From: an uncultured Pluralibacter sp.
Lineage (GTDB): Bacteria > Pseudomonadota > Gammaproteobacteria > Enterobacterales > Enterobacteriaceae
Direction: 5' to 3'
Length of the DNA stretch: 64,000 nucleotides
Assembly (NCBI RefSeq): GCF_913775985.1
Contig: NZ_CAJYMB010000032.1
Coordinates: forward strand, 1-64,000
Shown: one piece after another, positions 31,476-40,922 of the stretch
How the letters are laid out: every line of letters starts with the position of its first letter
Numbering within the stretch: the first letter of the stretch is position 1
Translations under genes and position numbers: made by a program
Notes under the pieces: generated by a model
What the model was told of the DNA's origin: nothing
Database searches by the model: none
The model's input: only the letters and a program-made list of their open reading frames with translations

Positions 31476-32390
31476 ATGGGATCCACCAGAAAAGGGATGC
31501 TGAACGTTCTGATTGCCGCCGTGCTGTGGGGAAGTTCAGGAGTGTGCGCGCAGTACATCATGGAGCAGAGCCAGATATCGTCGCCGTTTTTGACCATGGT
31601 GCGGCTGATTTTCGCCGGATTTATTCTGCTGATGCTGGGCTTCGTGCACGGCGATAAAATTTTCCGCATTCTGAAAAACCGCCGGGACGCGCTGAGCCTG
31701 CTGCTGTTTTCGGTGGCCGGCGCGCTCACCGTGCAGCTGACCTTTCTGCAAACCATTGAAAAATCTAACGCCGCTACCGCTACCGTGCTGCAGTTCCTGT
31801 CGCCGACGCTTATCGTCAGCTGGTTTGCGCTGGCGCGCAAGGCCCGGCCCGGCTGGCCGGTGATAGCCGCTATCTGCACGTCGCTGGCGGGCACTTTTTT
31901 GCTGGTCACCCACGGCAGCCCTACTTCGCTCTCTATCTCGCCAGCGGCGCTGCTGTGGGGCATCGCCTCGGCTTTCGCGGCGGCGTTTTACACCACTTAT
32001 CCCTCAACCCTGATTGCCCGCTACGGCACGCTGGCGATTGTCGGCTGGAGCATGCTGATCGGCGGCGCCTGCCTGCTGCCGTTCTACGCCGGATCGGGGA
32101 CACACGTGACGATGAGCGGCAGCCTGGTGCTGGCGTTTTTCTATCTGGTGGTGATTGGAACCTCGCTGACCTTCAGCCTCTATCTGAAGGGCGCGCAGAT
32201 GATCGGCGGCCCGAAGGCCAGCATCCTCAGCTGCGCGGAGCCGCTCAGCAGCGCCCTGCTGTCGGTGCTGCTGCTCGGCGTCAGCTTTGCCCTGCCGGAC
32301 TGGCTGGGCACGCTGCTGATCCTCTCTTCGGTGGTGCTTATCTCCCTCGACTCCCGCCGCCAGGCAAAGGTCAACCGCAGGGCTACTTGA
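31476..32390 (+). CDS. yicL: YicL, EamA/DMT-family transporter
   Basis: 304 residues with ten membrane helices in two EamA repeats. The start [20 protein letters not shown] and the stretch [20 protein letters not shown] are essentially those of E. coli YicL. The substrate is unknown; the family exports metabolites. The gene keeps its E. coli neighbourhood (nlpA, yicL, nepI, yicN). It converges on nepI with an eight-base overlap. GAGGGAAAG precedes the ATG. Confidence 0.92.
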   Translation: MGSTRKGMLNVLIAAVLWGSSGVCAQYIMEQSQISSPFLTMVRLIFAGFILLMLGFVHGDKIFRILKNRRDALSLLLFSVAGALTVQLTFLQTIEKSNAATATVLQFLSPTLIVSWFALARKARPGWPVIAAICTSLAGTFLLVTHGSPTSLSISPAALLWGIASAFAAAFYTTYPSTLIARYGTLAIVGWSMLIGGACLLPFYAGSGTHVTMSGSLVLAFFYLVVIGTSLTFSLYLKGAQMIGGPKASILSCAEPLSSALLSVLLLGVSFALPDWLGTLLILSSVVLISLDSRRQAKVNRRAT

Positions 32391-33564
32391 TCCGCACCTT
32401 GAGCAGCACCAGCAGCGCGGTAAACAGCATCAGGGAACCGGAGAGCGCAATCGGTGACAGCAGGCCAAAGTGGTCCAGCGCGATGCCGCCAAAGGCGGCA
32501 CCGCAGGTGTTTGCCATCTGGATCACCGCCACCTGAATGGAGCCGGCCTTTTCAGCCTGATCCGACAGCGAGCGCGTTACCCACGTTGACCAGCCCACCG
32601 GCACCACCGCGAAGGCGGCGCCCCAGACAATCGCCACGCCCACCGCCACCGCTTTTTCATGGCCCCACAGCAGCAGTAACGCCGCGCAGATCGCCAGCAG
32701 CAGCGGCGCGAGGGCCAGCGTTGCCTTCACCGAGAGCTTCATCAGCAGCGAAGAGAAAGAGGTGCTGACGAAGCTGGCGATGCCGAAGCTCAGCAGAACC
32801 AGCGTCAGGCCGTTAACATCAAACCCGGCCAGGCTCATATAGATCGGCCTGATGTAGGTGAAGAAGGAAAACTGACCGACAAATGAGGTGAAAATAGCGA
32901 GCATACCGGCCACCACGCCGGGACGCCTAAGCAGCGCCAGCATGTTGGCGCGCGGCCCGGTATCGCCCGGCAGCGAAGGCAGCGCCTTCCATACCCAGAA
33001 AATACAGAGCACGCCCATCACCGCCGCGACGTTAAAAACGTTGCGCCAGCCGATCAGCGCGCCGAGGAAGCTGCCCAGCGGTGCGGCGATCACCAGCGCA
33101 ATCGACAGGGCACCAAAGATAATCGACAGCGCTTTCGGCACGAACAGCGTCGGCACGAGACGAATGACCAGCGACGCCGACATTGCCCAGAAGCCGCCGA
33201 GCGCCAGGCCCAGACAGGCGCGTCCGAGCAGCAGCATGGTAAAACTTGTGGCAAAGGAGACCAGCAGGCAGGAGAAGGTGAGCAGCGCGGCGAAAGCGAT
33301 CACCACGTAGCGGCGGTCGGTGCGGCCAATGGCGTGGGTGATGAACAGGCTGGAGAACATGGCAACAAATGAGGTCGTGGTCACCGACTGCCCGGCCAAA
33401 CCTTCGGAAATGCCGAGCTCCTGCGCCATCGGCGTCAGCAGGCTGACCGGTAGAAACTCGACGGTAATCAGGCCGGCAACGCAGCAGGCAACGGCAAACA
33501 CGGCAGACCAGTTGGGCCGCGCCAGCGTTGTGGAGGAAGTTAACGTCCCGGAAGTTACACTCAT
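32383..33564 (-). CDS. nepI: NepI, purine ribonucleoside efflux protein
   Basis: 393 residues of the major facilitator DHA1 family, 12 helices. [14 protein letters not shown] and [20 protein letters not shown] match E. coli NepI closely, as does [13 protein letters not shown]. NepI exports inosine and related nucleosides. The frame is open upstream to 33624, but the start at 33564 ([11 protein letters not shown]) agrees with the family length; its ribosome site is weak. Confidence 0.92.
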   Translation of the reverse strand: MSVTSGTLTSSTTLARPNWSAVFAVACCVAGLITVEFLPVSLLTPMAQELGISEGLAGQSVTTTSFVAMFSSLFITHAIGRTDRRYVVIAFAALLTFSCLLVSFATSFTMLLLGRACLGLALGGFWAMSASLVIRLVPTLFVPKALSIIFGALSIALVIAAPLGSFLGALIGWRNVFNVAAVMGVLCIFWVWKALPSLPGDTGPRANMLALLRRPGVVAGMLAIFTSFVGQFSFFTYIRPIYMSLAGFDVNGLTLVLLSFGIASFVSTSFSSLLMKLSVKATLALAPLLLAICAALLLLWGHEKAVAVGVAIVWGAAFAVVPVGWSTWVTRSLSDQAEKAGSIQVAVIQMANTCGAAFGGIALDHFGLLSPIALSGSLMLFTALLVLLKVRIK

Positions 33565-33665
33565 TGATTTACCGCGCAAAAAATTGTAATAGTTGCGCAG
33601 TGTAACATTATAACCGTGACACAATTAACAATTCGCCAACTTTAGCTATGCATTTTTGCTACTTG

Positions 33666-34118
33666 CTAATGCAGCCAGCTGACGCCCGTATCCTGCATAA
33701 ACAGCGCGTTATAGCGGTGCTGGAGGGCGTTAAAGTCGGCGATATCCGGTTCCAGCTCGCGCAGAAAGCCCAGCGCCAGCCGAACCTGCGCGTCGGTCAA
33801 CGGCGATGCGAGCCGCCCCTTTTGCAGATGGCGGTGCCACCACAGCAGGTTGCTTTCGCTGCCGTTAACAATCGCCACCTGCCAGATAAGCAGGATCTGA
33901 GCGGCATTCAGCAGGTGCGCCTCATTGGGGCGCTCCAGATAGCGCAGATACTCTTCGCCCGCGCTTTTTCCCATCTGATCGATCATCGATTCCACCGGCT
34001 CCGGCGTCACGCCGAGGCGCTCGCTCAGGCGCTTAATTGCCCGGCGAGAGCCGGAGGTCAGGATGCGAAATCCCACCACAAAAACCGCCACCAGAGTGGC
34101 TATCATCACCCAGACCAT
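33666..34118 (-). CDS. yicN: YicN, DUF1198 membrane protein
   Basis: 150 residues, the same length as E. coli YicN, with one N-terminal membrane helix (MVWVMIATLVAVFVVGFRIL) and a soluble helical domain containing ESMIDQMGKSAGEE and TDAQVRLALGFLRE, both conserved. Function unknown. An upstream in-frame ATG (34169) is rejected because the family starts at 34118. In E. coli ade, adeQ and uhp genes lie between yicN and ilvN; here they are absent. Confidence 0.92.
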   Translation of the reverse strand: MVWVMIATLVAVFVVGFRILTSGSRRAIKRLSERLGVTPEPVESMIDQMGKSAGEEYLRYLERPNEAHLLNAAQILLIWQVAIVNGSESNLLWWHRHLQKGRLASPLTDAQVRLALGFLRELEPDIADFNALQHRYNALFMQDTGVSWLH

Positions 34119-34199
34119 GCATCCTCTCTCTTCGCCGCTGCCCGGACATAATAAGGACATCCGTTCCAAAAGCCAGACCGGCGCGGCGATTAGTGAGAA

Positions 34200-34490
34200 T
34201 CAGTCAAAATACTGTCCCAGCGTATTGAATACCCCCGGATCGCTCTGGTGGCGGATAACCTGGCTGACGTCTTCCAGCTTGTCTATCTGGCTAATCATCT
34301 GCTCCAGCCGCGTGTCGTTGTTGACCAGCAGCCAGATGCGGCTGCGGTCGCTGTGCTGGATCGGCAGGCAGAGAATACCCTCAACGTTGAAGGCCCGGCG
34401 GGCGAACAGGCCGCAGACGTGGGTCATTACCCCCGGATGGTTGCGGACAGTTAGCTCAAGAATAACGTTGTCATGAGTCGCGTTTTGCAT
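34200..34490 (-). CDS. ilvN: Acetolactate synthase I small (regulatory) subunit
   Basis: 96 residues: a single ACT domain beginning [20 protein letters not shown]. It binds valine and confers feedback inhibition on IlvB. It is three bases downstream of ilvB and therefore in the ivbL-ilvBN operon. Confidence 0.97.
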   Translation of the reverse strand: MQNATHDNVILELTVRNHPGVMTHVCGLFARRAFNVEGILCLPIQHSDRSRIWLLVNNDTRLEQMISQIDKLEDVSQVIRHQSDPGVFNTLGQYFD

Positions 34491-34493
34491 GGC

Positions 34494-36209
34494 TTATTCC
34501 CCCACCATTTCAGTATTTGCCGCACCCGGCGGCACCATCGGCCAGACTTTTTGTTCAGGATCGATCCTGACGTGAATTAACGCCGGGCCGGGACGCGAGA
34601 TAATCGCCTGCAGCGCCGCGTGCGGATCGGCTTCGGCATTAAGATCGCAAGTTTGCAGGCCAAATCCGGCGGCAATCTGCATAAAGTTGATGGTGCCGGG
34701 ATAGGTCGCGGCGAACACGCCCTGCTGGTAGAACAGGCTCTGCTGCTGGTGCACCAGCCCCAGGGCCTGGTTGTTCATCAGGATAATTTTTACATCGAGC
34801 TGGTTTTCCGCCGCGGTCGCCATCTCCTGAATGTTCATCATCAGGCTGCCGTCACCGGAGAAGCAGATAACCTTGCGGTGCGGGTTCGCCAGCGCCGCGC
34901 CGACGGCGGCGGGCAGGCCAAATCCCATAGTGCCGAGGCCGCCGGAGGTGAGCCACTGGCGCGGGCGGTTCAGCGGATAGGCCTGGGCGGTCCACATCTG
35001 GTGCTGGCCGACGTCGGTGCTGATAATCGCCTCGTCGTCCACGCAGGCGGCAACCGCGTTAATCAGCCCGTAGTGGCTCAGGGGATCGCGCTCCTGAGCG
35101 ATAGCGGAGGGAAATTCCTGCTGCAGGTCAGAAACCAGCTGGCGCCATTCGGCACGCGGCCGGGCTTCAATCAGCGGGATCAGCTGATCCAATACTTCGC
35201 CAACATCCGCCTGCATCGCCACGTGCGGCTGCTTGATTTTGCCCAGCTCGGCGCGGTCGATATCCACGTGGATGATTTTGGCATTCGGGCAAAATTCCGC
35301 GGTTTTGCCGATCGCCCGGTCATCAAAACGCGCCCCCAGCACAATCAACAAATCTGACTCCTGCAAAATGTAGTTGGTGCTGCGCGCGCCGTGCATCCCG
35401 AGCATGCCCAGCGACAGCGGATGCGCCTTGGGCAGCATACCGAGCGCCATCAGCGTCATGGTGGTGGGCAGGTTCGCTTTTTCCGCCAGCGTGCGGATCT
35501 GCGCCGGGGCGTTGATCACCCCGCCGCCCAGATAGAGCACCGGGCGCCGGGCAGCGTTAATCATCGCCGCCGCCGCGCGCACGTCGGCAAGATCGAATAC
35601 CGGCGCCGGGGCTTTGCAGCCGGGCATCGGCAGATCGGTGATGTCGATTTCCGCCGTCTGCACGTCCTTAGGAATATCTATCCACACCGGCCCCGGACGC
35701 CCGGACTGGGCGATGCGGAAAGCGTCGCTCATCACCTGCGGAAGCTCGCTGATGTGGCGCACTAAGTAGTTGTGTTTGGTGATGGGGATAGAGATGCCGT
35801 AGGTATCCACTTCCTGGAACGCATCGGTACCAATCATTGAAGCCGGCACCTGTCCGGTAATACACACCAGCGGAATCGAGTCGAGCCGCGCGTCGGCAAT
35901 GGCGGTCACCAGGTTAGTGGCGCCCGGCCCGCTGCAGGCGATGCACACCGCCGGTTTACCCTGGGTGCGCGCCATGCCCTGGGCGATAAAGCCCGCGCCC
36001 TGCTCGTGGCGGGCCAGCACGTGACGAATCTGGCTGCTCTGGCTCAGGGCATCGTACAGCGGCAGCACCGTGCCGCCGGGGATACCGGCAACGGTGGTAA
36101 TACCCTGGCGCTCGAGTAAATGAACGATTAACTGCGCGCCGGTAAAGCGCTTTGCCTGCGGGGCAGGTCGTGACGGTGCGGTGCCCGACATTGTGTCCGA
36201 AGTTGCCAT
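34494..36209 (-). CDS. ilvB: Acetolactate synthase I large (catalytic) subunit
   Basis: 571 residues. It joins two pyruvate molecules, or pyruvate and 2-oxobutanoate, in branched-chain amino-acid synthesis, using thiamine diphosphate, Mg2+ and FAD. Visible are the catalytic Glu region (VHLLERQGITTVAGIPGG then HEQGAGFIAQG) and the ThDP motif GDGSLMMN...NN near residue 453. The frame is open to 36344, but the start at 36209 has GGACTGGAG before it and matches IlvB. Confidence 0.97.
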   Translation of the reverse strand: MATSDTMSGTAPSRPAPQAKRFTGAQLIVHLLERQGITTVAGIPGGTVLPLYDALSQSSQIRHVLARHEQGAGFIAQGMARTQGKPAVCIACSGPGATNLVTAIADARLDSIPLVCITGQVPASMIGTDAFQEVDTYGISIPITKHNYLVRHISELPQVMSDAFRIAQSGRPGPVWIDIPKDVQTAEIDITDLPMPGCKAPAPVFDLADVRAAAAMINAARRPVLYLGGGVINAPAQIRTLAEKANLPTTMTLMALGMLPKAHPLSLGMLGMHGARSTNYILQESDLLIVLGARFDDRAIGKTAEFCPNAKIIHVDIDRAELGKIKQPHVAMQADVGEVLDQLIPLIEARPRAEWRQLVSDLQQEFPSAIAQERDPLSHYGLINAVAACVDDEAIISTDVGQHQMWTAQAYPLNRPRQWLTSGGLGTMGFGLPAAVGAALANPHRKVICFSGDGSLMMNIQEMATAAENQLDVKIILMNNQALGLVHQQQSLFYQQGVFAATYPGTINFMQIAAGFGLQTCDLNAEADPHAALQAIISRPGPALIHVRIDPEQKVWPMVPPGAANTEMVGE

Positions 36210-36256
36210 GCTCCAGTCCTTTTTATTCTGGGCCGACTTTCCGGGGGGCGTCTTAA

Positions 36257-36292
36257 TAAAAAACCCCGCCCGGTTTGCGCCGGCGGGGTTTT
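36257..36292 (-). terminator. ilvBN attenuator
   Basis: On the minus strand AAAACCCCGCC pairs with GGCGGGGTTTT and six T residues run on. It lies 21 bases after the ivbL stop codon and before ilvB: the attenuation terminator controlled by translation of the Val/Leu-rich leader. Confidence 0.92.
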
Positions 36293-36312
36293 GGAATCGT
36301 GTGTTCCGGACC

Positions 36313-36411
36313 CTACGGCGCGTTGCCGACGACCACCACCACACGCACGACGACTACCGCGGCGGAGTGCGCGGTAAGTAGTAGGTTCTGTGCGTTGCGG
36401 ATAGCGTTCAT
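36313..36411 (-). CDS. ivbL: IvbL leader peptide
   Basis: 32 residues reading MNAIRNAQNLL, then LTAHSAAVVVVRVVVVVGNA and a final P. There are nine valines in ten residues around one Arg, plus three leucines; the VVVVRVVVVVGNAP ending is the E. coli IvbL ending. Ribosome stalling at valine or leucine codons prevents formation of the attenuator just downstream. Found by reading the minus strand before ilvB. Confidence 0.95.
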   Translation of the reverse strand: MNAIRNAQNLLLTAHSAAVVVVRVVVVVGNAP

Positions 36412-36442
36412 TAGGGACCATGACGTTTTTTTGGATGACCGA

Positions 36443-36474
36443 ATTATACAAACACAGCTTGCGGCAGCTGACAA
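36443..36474 (-). promoter_or_regulatory. Candidate ivbL-ilvBN promoter
   Basis: On the minus strand a perfect -10 box TATAAT (36443-36448) lies 31 bases before the ivbL start codon. A TTGTCA match to the -35 box is 20 bases further up, too long for good spacing, so an activator such as CRP may be needed, as known for ilvB in E. coli. Confidence 0.6.
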
Positions 36475-36586
36475 TGAAATTATCGGGCAGCATGGAAAAA
36501 GAGGATAAAGATCGCGTGCCGCCGCCGCTGCGCACCAAATCGTGCCGCTGATAGCGATCCGCGCAGAATTAAAAAAGCTAAAAGGG

Positions 36587-36619
36587 TCAGTTTGGTTATC
36601 GAAAATTATTGTACGTTAA
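36587..36619 (+). repeat. Left copy of a 33-bp inverted repeat bounding the AT-rich island
   Basis: It begins TCAGTTTGG, ends GTACGTTAA, and contains ATCGAAAATTATT. The right copy at 41883-41915 is its reverse complement with one mismatch (36596). Similarity extends weakly outward (GGG before TCAG). The repeats face inward and enclose the LacI/kinase/EIIC/epimerase genes. Confidence 0.85.
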
Positions 36620-36811
36620 AGTTGTTGTTTGACTTTTCGACTTTAGATGGCCTCAGCCGGAAACTCACCGAAACATTATATGTTATTGTTTTTAATGATA
36701 TAATTTCATATAAGGTTGATGTACACCCAGCCTAACGGCAACAAATGTGATAGCAGTCACTCGTTGATCTCTGCCCCTTTACGCTTTAAGGCATAGACCG
36801 CTCTGTACGTA

Positions 36812-36938
36812 TATACCCTAAATAATTCGAGTTGCTTGAAGGCGGCAAATGAGTGAATCCACGGGAGCTTGACTTTCGTAAGTCACCGGGGTGAACGAGC
36901 GCAGCCAACGCACAAGCAGCTTAAGTATAACGGGTATA
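36812..36938. repeat. ERIC element (enterobacterial repetitive intergenic consensus)
   Basis: A full-length 127-bp ERIC with terminal TATACCC/GGGTATA, AATAATTCGAGTTGC, and the core GGGAGCTTGAC...GTAAGTCACCGGGGTGA. ERICs are non-autonomous, MITE-like repeats that fold into long hairpins. This copy is intergenic, inside the inverted-repeat island. Confidence 0.93.
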
Positions 36939-37448
36939 GACTGTATTCCACAGGGATATGGCAGTTGTCTGGAGCGTTAGTCCACTGGCGTGATAGCTCT
37001 AATTTCGGTCCTTGATTTCACCCAAACAGTGTAGGAATAGCGCGCGCGAGCGCGTTACGGACTTCTCCTTTATTCAGCTTCGCCTGTACCTGCCAACAAA
37101 GTGCCGGAGCGCGGAGCCAGTCAAGCATAAGCAGATGTAGCGACATGACGTATTTCCTCCAGACTGGCAACAAATTCAGTCCATAGGAGTATATTTTCTA
37201 TTACAAGCCATGGATCATCCTCAGCAGTCTGCTTTCAAGATAGTCACTATGCTGCTGGCCTCGGTTTGGGGTAATCAATGGGCATTACCGCATTAACGAC
37301 TGATGGCCGCACCTGCCTCTCACCTTTGATGATCTTATTGTGATGGTTATCAAAAAAATGAAATGCCAATAATCTTTGATTATCATGTTTTGTACCAGAA
37401 TTTCAGAGGGTTGGGTGGAGTACGTCCACTTATCCCTCTGAACACTAA
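36939..37448. other. Gene-poor stretch before the LacI gene
   Basis: Apart from a possible 42-codon reading frame (37018-37146, minus strand), no gene is credible. The stretch holds two inverted repeats: GGTAAT/ATTACC (37271-37290) and CAGAGGG/CCCTCTG (37404-37440), the latter just upstream of the LacI promoter. The 75-codon open frame crossing the LacI start on the minus strand has no ribosome site or recognisable content. The composition is patchy and may include remnants of lost mobile DNA, but I recognise no transposase fragment. Confidence 0.5.
37018..37146 (-). CDS. Possible small protein, 42 residues
   Basis: Reads MSLHLLMLDWLRAPALCWQV, then QAKLNKGEVRNALARAIPTL and FG. A strong ribosome site (CTGGAGGAAATACGTC) directly precedes the ATG, which is the main reason to list it. 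The N-terminal half is amphipathic or hydrophobic, the C-terminal half basic. I do not recognise a family. It could be a small regulatory or toxin-like peptide, or a chance frame; no clear promoter was identified. Confidence 0.3.
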   Translation of the reverse strand: MSLHLLMLDWLRAPALCWQVQAKLNKGEVRNALARAIPTLFG

Positions 37449-37494
37449 TTGACATCAAATCATCACCGGTAGTATTGTTTCGTAACCGGTTACG
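37449..37494 (+). promoter_or_regulatory. Promoter and autoregulatory LacI-type operator
   Basis: TTGACA (37449-37454), 18-base spacer, then TATTGT (37473-37478) form a plausible sigma-70 promoter. The perfect 14-base palindrome CGTAACCGGTTACG (37481-37494), with the central CG typical of LacI-family operators, covers the predicted start of transcription and ends just before the GGAGAAA ribosome site. Binding of the downstream LacI protein here would block the whole operon. Confidence 0.72.
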
Positions 37495-37502
37495 GAGAAA
37501 GA

Positions 37503-38498
37503 ATGACAACAATTAAAGATATAGCAAAAAAAGCCGGGGTATCCGTAGCAACTGTATCTAGAGCAATAAACAACAAAAGTGATATCAGCGAAGATATGCG
37601 GAAGTACATTCTGAAAATTATCGACGATATGGGCTACGTACCGAATTCCATAGCAAAAAACCTGTCCCATGGCCGGACGAACCTTATTGCCGTCATGCTG
37701 CCGACGTTAAACAACCAGTTCTTTTCGGATTTATTATCTGAAATAGAGAAAGAAGCTAACAAAAACGGGTATAACACACTGTTCTTTAATAGCAGTGATG
37801 ATCGGACCAAGGTTGAATATTACCTTAACTCGATGCGCAGTAATTTTGTCTGCGGAGCCATAATTAACTCACTGTCGGTCACCGGTAAGGATCTGGAGAA
37901 TCTCGAAAAGAATGGTATTAAAACCATCACAATAGACCGTTCAGGCTCTGATCCTCATTATTCATCAGTGACGGTAGACCATAGAATTGGTGGCAGGTTA
38001 GCGACAGAACACCTGTTTGAAAGAGGCTGTGTAAATCCGATCATGCTTTCGGGGACGCCAGATGATGAGATTGCGAATGAGCGTATGGCGGGATTTTCTG
38101 AGGTTGTATCATCAAAAACAGGTCGTAAAAATATTACCGTCGTCCACAGTGATTTAACATCGACGGGTGGATATCATGCCTTTATGGAATTTATTAATAA
38201 AGGTGAAAAATTTGACGGTTTATTCTGTTCGAACGATGCCATGGCATTCGGCGCCATCCGTGCCTGTATCGACTCAGGAATAAAAGTACCCGATGATGTG
38301 CTGGTGGTTGGATACGATAATTCATCGATGGATGAGATTTTTATACCAAGGCTAAGTTCGATAAATCAGCATCTAAATAAAATTGGCCAACTCTCAATTA
38401 AAAGCATGATTGAGCTCATCAATGGTAAAGCTGAAATTAAGCATTTAATTATCACACCAGAACTAGTTATAAGAGAATCAACCTTCAAACGAGAATAG
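37503..38498 (+). CDS. LacI-family transcriptional regulator
   Basis: 331 residues: HTH TTIKDIAKKAGVSVATVSRA at 2-21, a hinge helix near NSIAKNLSHG, and a ribose-binding-protein-like sensor domain (FDGLFCSNDAMAFGA, then PDDVLVVGYDN). It is first in the operon with the kinase, EIIC and epimerase genes and probably represses it in the absence of the sugar. Low GC and the use of rarer codons (AGA, ATA) set it apart from the high-GC flanks, suggesting transfer. Confidence 0.9.
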   Translation: MTTIKDIAKKAGVSVATVSRAINNKSDISEDMRKYILKIIDDMGYVPNSIAKNLSHGRTNLIAVMLPTLNNQFFSDLLSEIEKEANKNGYNTLFFNSSDDRTKVEYYLNSMRSNFVCGAIINSLSVTGKDLENLEKNGIKTITIDRSGSDPHYSSVTVDHRIGGRLATEHLFERGCVNPIMLSGTPDDEIANERMAGFSEVVSSKTGRKNITVVHSDLTSTGGYHAFMEFINKGEKFDGLFCSNDAMAFGAIRACIDSGIKVPDDVLVVGYDNSSMDEIFIPRLSSINQHLNKIGQLSIKSMIELINGKAEIKHLIITPELVIRESTFKRE

Positions 38499-38513
38499 AA
38501 ATAAGGAGTCATT

Positions 38514-39437
38514 ATGTACGATATCGTCGTCATGGGCAGTATTAATATGGATGTGATTGTGAACTGCCATGAATTTCCAAAGAGTGGAGATAATACATTC
38601 TGTAAATCCATTCAGATGACAGCCGGCGGGAAAGGCAATAATCAAGCGGTCAGCGCCGCCCGTTACGGAAAAAAAGTCTGTTTTATTGGCTGTATTGGTG
38701 ATGATGATGCCGGACGTCAGCTGCGTCAGAATCTAAAAAAACGCCGGATTGACGATTCGTACATGATCGTAAAAGAAGGGGCGAAAACGGGCTCCTGTGT
38801 AGGTCTGGTTGAGCCGAGTGGTGATAACACACTGTTGGTGAACCTCGGCGCCAACTTCGCTTTCGGTCCGGAAGATGTCAGCAAAGCACTGGAAGAGATC
38901 AGCGGGAAGATCCTGCTGATTCAGATGGAAACCAGCCAGGAATCCGTCCTTGCTGCCATGCGAATGGGACGTGCAAAAGGCATGTTTGTAATCCTGGACC
39001 CGGCACCGGTACAGGGCATTAATCCTGAATGCTTCCCTTATGCTGATTTAATTGTTCCGAATAGCAGTGAAACCCATCATATTACCGGTGTTACCGTGAA
39101 TGATGAAAAAAGTGCACTGGAAGCCGCAAAAATCATTTATAAAATGGGAGTAAAAAACGTCATTATTAAAATGGGTGGTGATGGTTGCCTGCTTTATCAG
39201 AATGAAAAATCCGTCTTTATTCCAGCACTGAGAGTTAATGCAGTCGATACTGTCGGTGCGGGTGATTGTTTTGCCGGAGCGCTAGCCAATTATCTAATCG
39301 ACGACGAAAATAATATAGAAGATGCTATCCGATTTGCACAGGTTGTCGCTGGCATTAAAGTTTCAAGGGCAGGTGGTCATGATGCGATCCCGGCGATGGA
39401 TGAAGTGAAAGCCGTTATCGAAAGTATTACTGCCTGA
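38514..39437 (+). CDS. Ribokinase-like PfkB-family sugar kinase
   Basis: 307 residues. The N-terminal signature GGKGNNQAVSAARYG and the C-terminal DTVGAGDCFAGALANYL with the catalytic Asp are both intact; MGSINMDVIV is the ribokinase start. It phosphorylates a sugar in the cytosol with ATP. The substrate is not evident: ribose, allulose and other ketoses are possible. It lies 15 bases after the LacI gene with AAGGAG. A cytosolic kinase beside an EIIC is unusual, because a complete PTS would deliver phosphorylated sugar. Confidence 0.87.
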   Translation: MYDIVVMGSINMDVIVNCHEFPKSGDNTFCKSIQMTAGGKGNNQAVSAARYGKKVCFIGCIGDDDAGRQLRQNLKKRRIDDSYMIVKEGAKTGSCVGLVEPSGDNTLLVNLGANFAFGPEDVSKALEEISGKILLIQMETSQESVLAAMRMGRAKGMFVILDPAPVQGINPECFPYADLIVPNSSETHHITGVTVNDEKSALEAAKIIYKMGVKNVIIKMGGDGCLLYQNEKSVFIPALRVNAVDTVGAGDCFAGALANYLIDDENNIEDAIRFAQVVAGIKVSRAGGHDAIPAMDEVKAVIESITA

Positions 39438-39500
39438 TTAAACAACCAATAATATTAACTCTGTATTAACTATTCCTGTTATTCAGGAAGGGTGGGCTAC

Positions 39501-40922
39501 ATGCTTTCGCAATTAAATTCATATTTCTCATCGTTTATATCGTTGGGTGCACCGGCAATGATGTTTTTCATCATTACGCTACTTTCATTGTTGTTTCGTG
39601 TAAAAATATCAAAAGCCCTCGAAGGAGGGATTCTGATGGCGGTTGCCCTGACCGGAATGGGGGCTGTTATTTCATTATTAACCGGGGCATTTGCACCGGC
39701 GCTGAATAAATTCGTTGAATCAACCGGGGTTTCTCTCTCAATTACGGACCTGGGGTGGGCCCCGCTGGCAGTAATCACCTGGGGTTCAATGTATACACTT
39801 TATTTCGCGACGGTCTGCATTATTATTAATGTCCTGTTGCTTTCTCTGAAGCGTGTTAAAACTCTGAACGTCGATTTGTTTAACATCTGGAACATCTCAG
39901 TGATTGGACTATTGACACTGTATTATTCAGAAAACAACCTAGTTCTGACGACGTTTGTGGTAGGTGTGATTTATATTCTGATGCTGGTTAATTCAGATGT
40001 AATGCAACCACAGATAAAAAAATTACTGAAGTATGAACAGAGTAGTATTACCACTACCGCGCACCCTTCTTTACTCATCTGTCCTCCGGTTCTGATGGTG
40101 AATGAACTTATTTCACGCTTCATTCCATTTATCGACAAGTACGATTTTGATGCAGAAAAGCTGAACGAAAAAATTGGCTTCTGGGGTTCGAAATTTGCTA
40201 TCGGCGTCTACCTTGGATTCTTTGTCGGTATTCTTGGCAAGCTGCCGATGAGCGAGTTGTTTGCGTTGGCCTTTACTGCCGGAGTCTCCCTGGAGCTGTT
40301 CAGTGCAGTCGGTAACTGGTTTGGTCCGGCTATCAAACCGTTGTCTGATGGTATTGCCAATATGATGGAGAAGCGTTTCAAAGGTCGCCAGATTTATGTA
40401 GCAATTGATTGGCCAATTCTGGCGTCCCGCGCAGAGCTGTGGGCCGTGGCGAATATCCTGGCGCCAGTGTTACTGGTGGCGGCCATTATTCTACCCGGAA
40501 ACAAAGTATTGCCACTGGGGGGGATTTTACTGACCGTACTGGCCCCAGCCTTGCTGATTATTACTCAGGGTAAGGTAATCCGTATGACCCTGATTGGGAC
40601 GGTGCTGATCCCACTATTTTTATGGGCCGCCACGCTGATTGCCGAGTTTGTAACCAGGACGTCTATCGCTATGAATAGCTTCCCAAAAGGACTCTCGCAT
40701 GACCAGCTATTCTCCTCCGTGGACTCTGATCCACTTGAAAAAATGCTTTCCATGTTAATCGCCAAAGCCAGCGTGTCTCTCGATATGCAGATGGTGGTGA
40801 TGTCTGTTATCGCGGTCGTAGTCTATCTGAGTATGTTTATTTGGTATTTCCGCCGGATGCAGCAAATTAATACGGTCCGTTTTGTATGTGATCCTTCTGT
40901 AAATTTTGAGGTGGTTAAATGA
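39501..40922 (+). CDS. GatC-type PTS EIIC protein without linked EIIA or EIIB
   Basis: 473 residues of the galactitol EIIC family, with about 11-12 hydrophobic segments, the GAPAMMFFIITLLSLLFRVK opening and FTAGVSLELFSAVGNWFGP in the middle. GatC normally works with GatA and GatB; neither is present here, and a kinase gene is. It may act as a facilitator or ion-coupled carrier for free sugar, or borrow EIIA/EIIB from elsewhere. An in-frame GTG nine bases upstream is rejected because AGGAAGG is correctly spaced for this ATG. Confidence 0.85.
   Translation: MLSQLNSYFSSFISLGAPAMMFFIITLLSLLFRVKISKALEGGILMAVALTGMGAVISLLTGAFAPALNKFVESTGVSLSITDLGWAPLAVITWGSMYTLYFATVCIIINVLLLSLKRVKTLNVDLFNIWNISVIGLLTLYYSENNLVLTTFVVGVIYILMLVNSDVMQPQIKKLLKYEQSSITTTAHPSLLICPPVLMVNELISRFIPFIDKYDFDAEKLNEKIGFWGSKFAIGVYLGFFVGILGKLPMSELFALAFTAGVSLELFSAVGNWFGPAIKPLSDGIANMMEKRFKGRQIYVAIDWPILASRAELWAVANILAPVLLVAAIILPGNKVLPLGGILLTVLAPALLIITQGKVIRMTLIGTVLIPLFLWAATLIAEFVTRTSIAMNSFPKGLSHDQLFSSVDSDPLEKMLSMLIAKASVSLDMQMVVMSVIAVVVYLSMFIWYFRRMQQINTVRFVCDPSVNFEVVK

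Noticed and set aside
36128-36538. A 136-codon minus-strand frame over the ilvB leader
   Set aside because: It crosses the attenuator and the IvbL peptide in another frame; the leader organisation explains this DNA.
37285-37512. A 75-codon minus-strand frame crossing the LacI start
   Set aside because: It overlaps the promoter and operator, lacks a ribosome site, and its translation has no family-like content.
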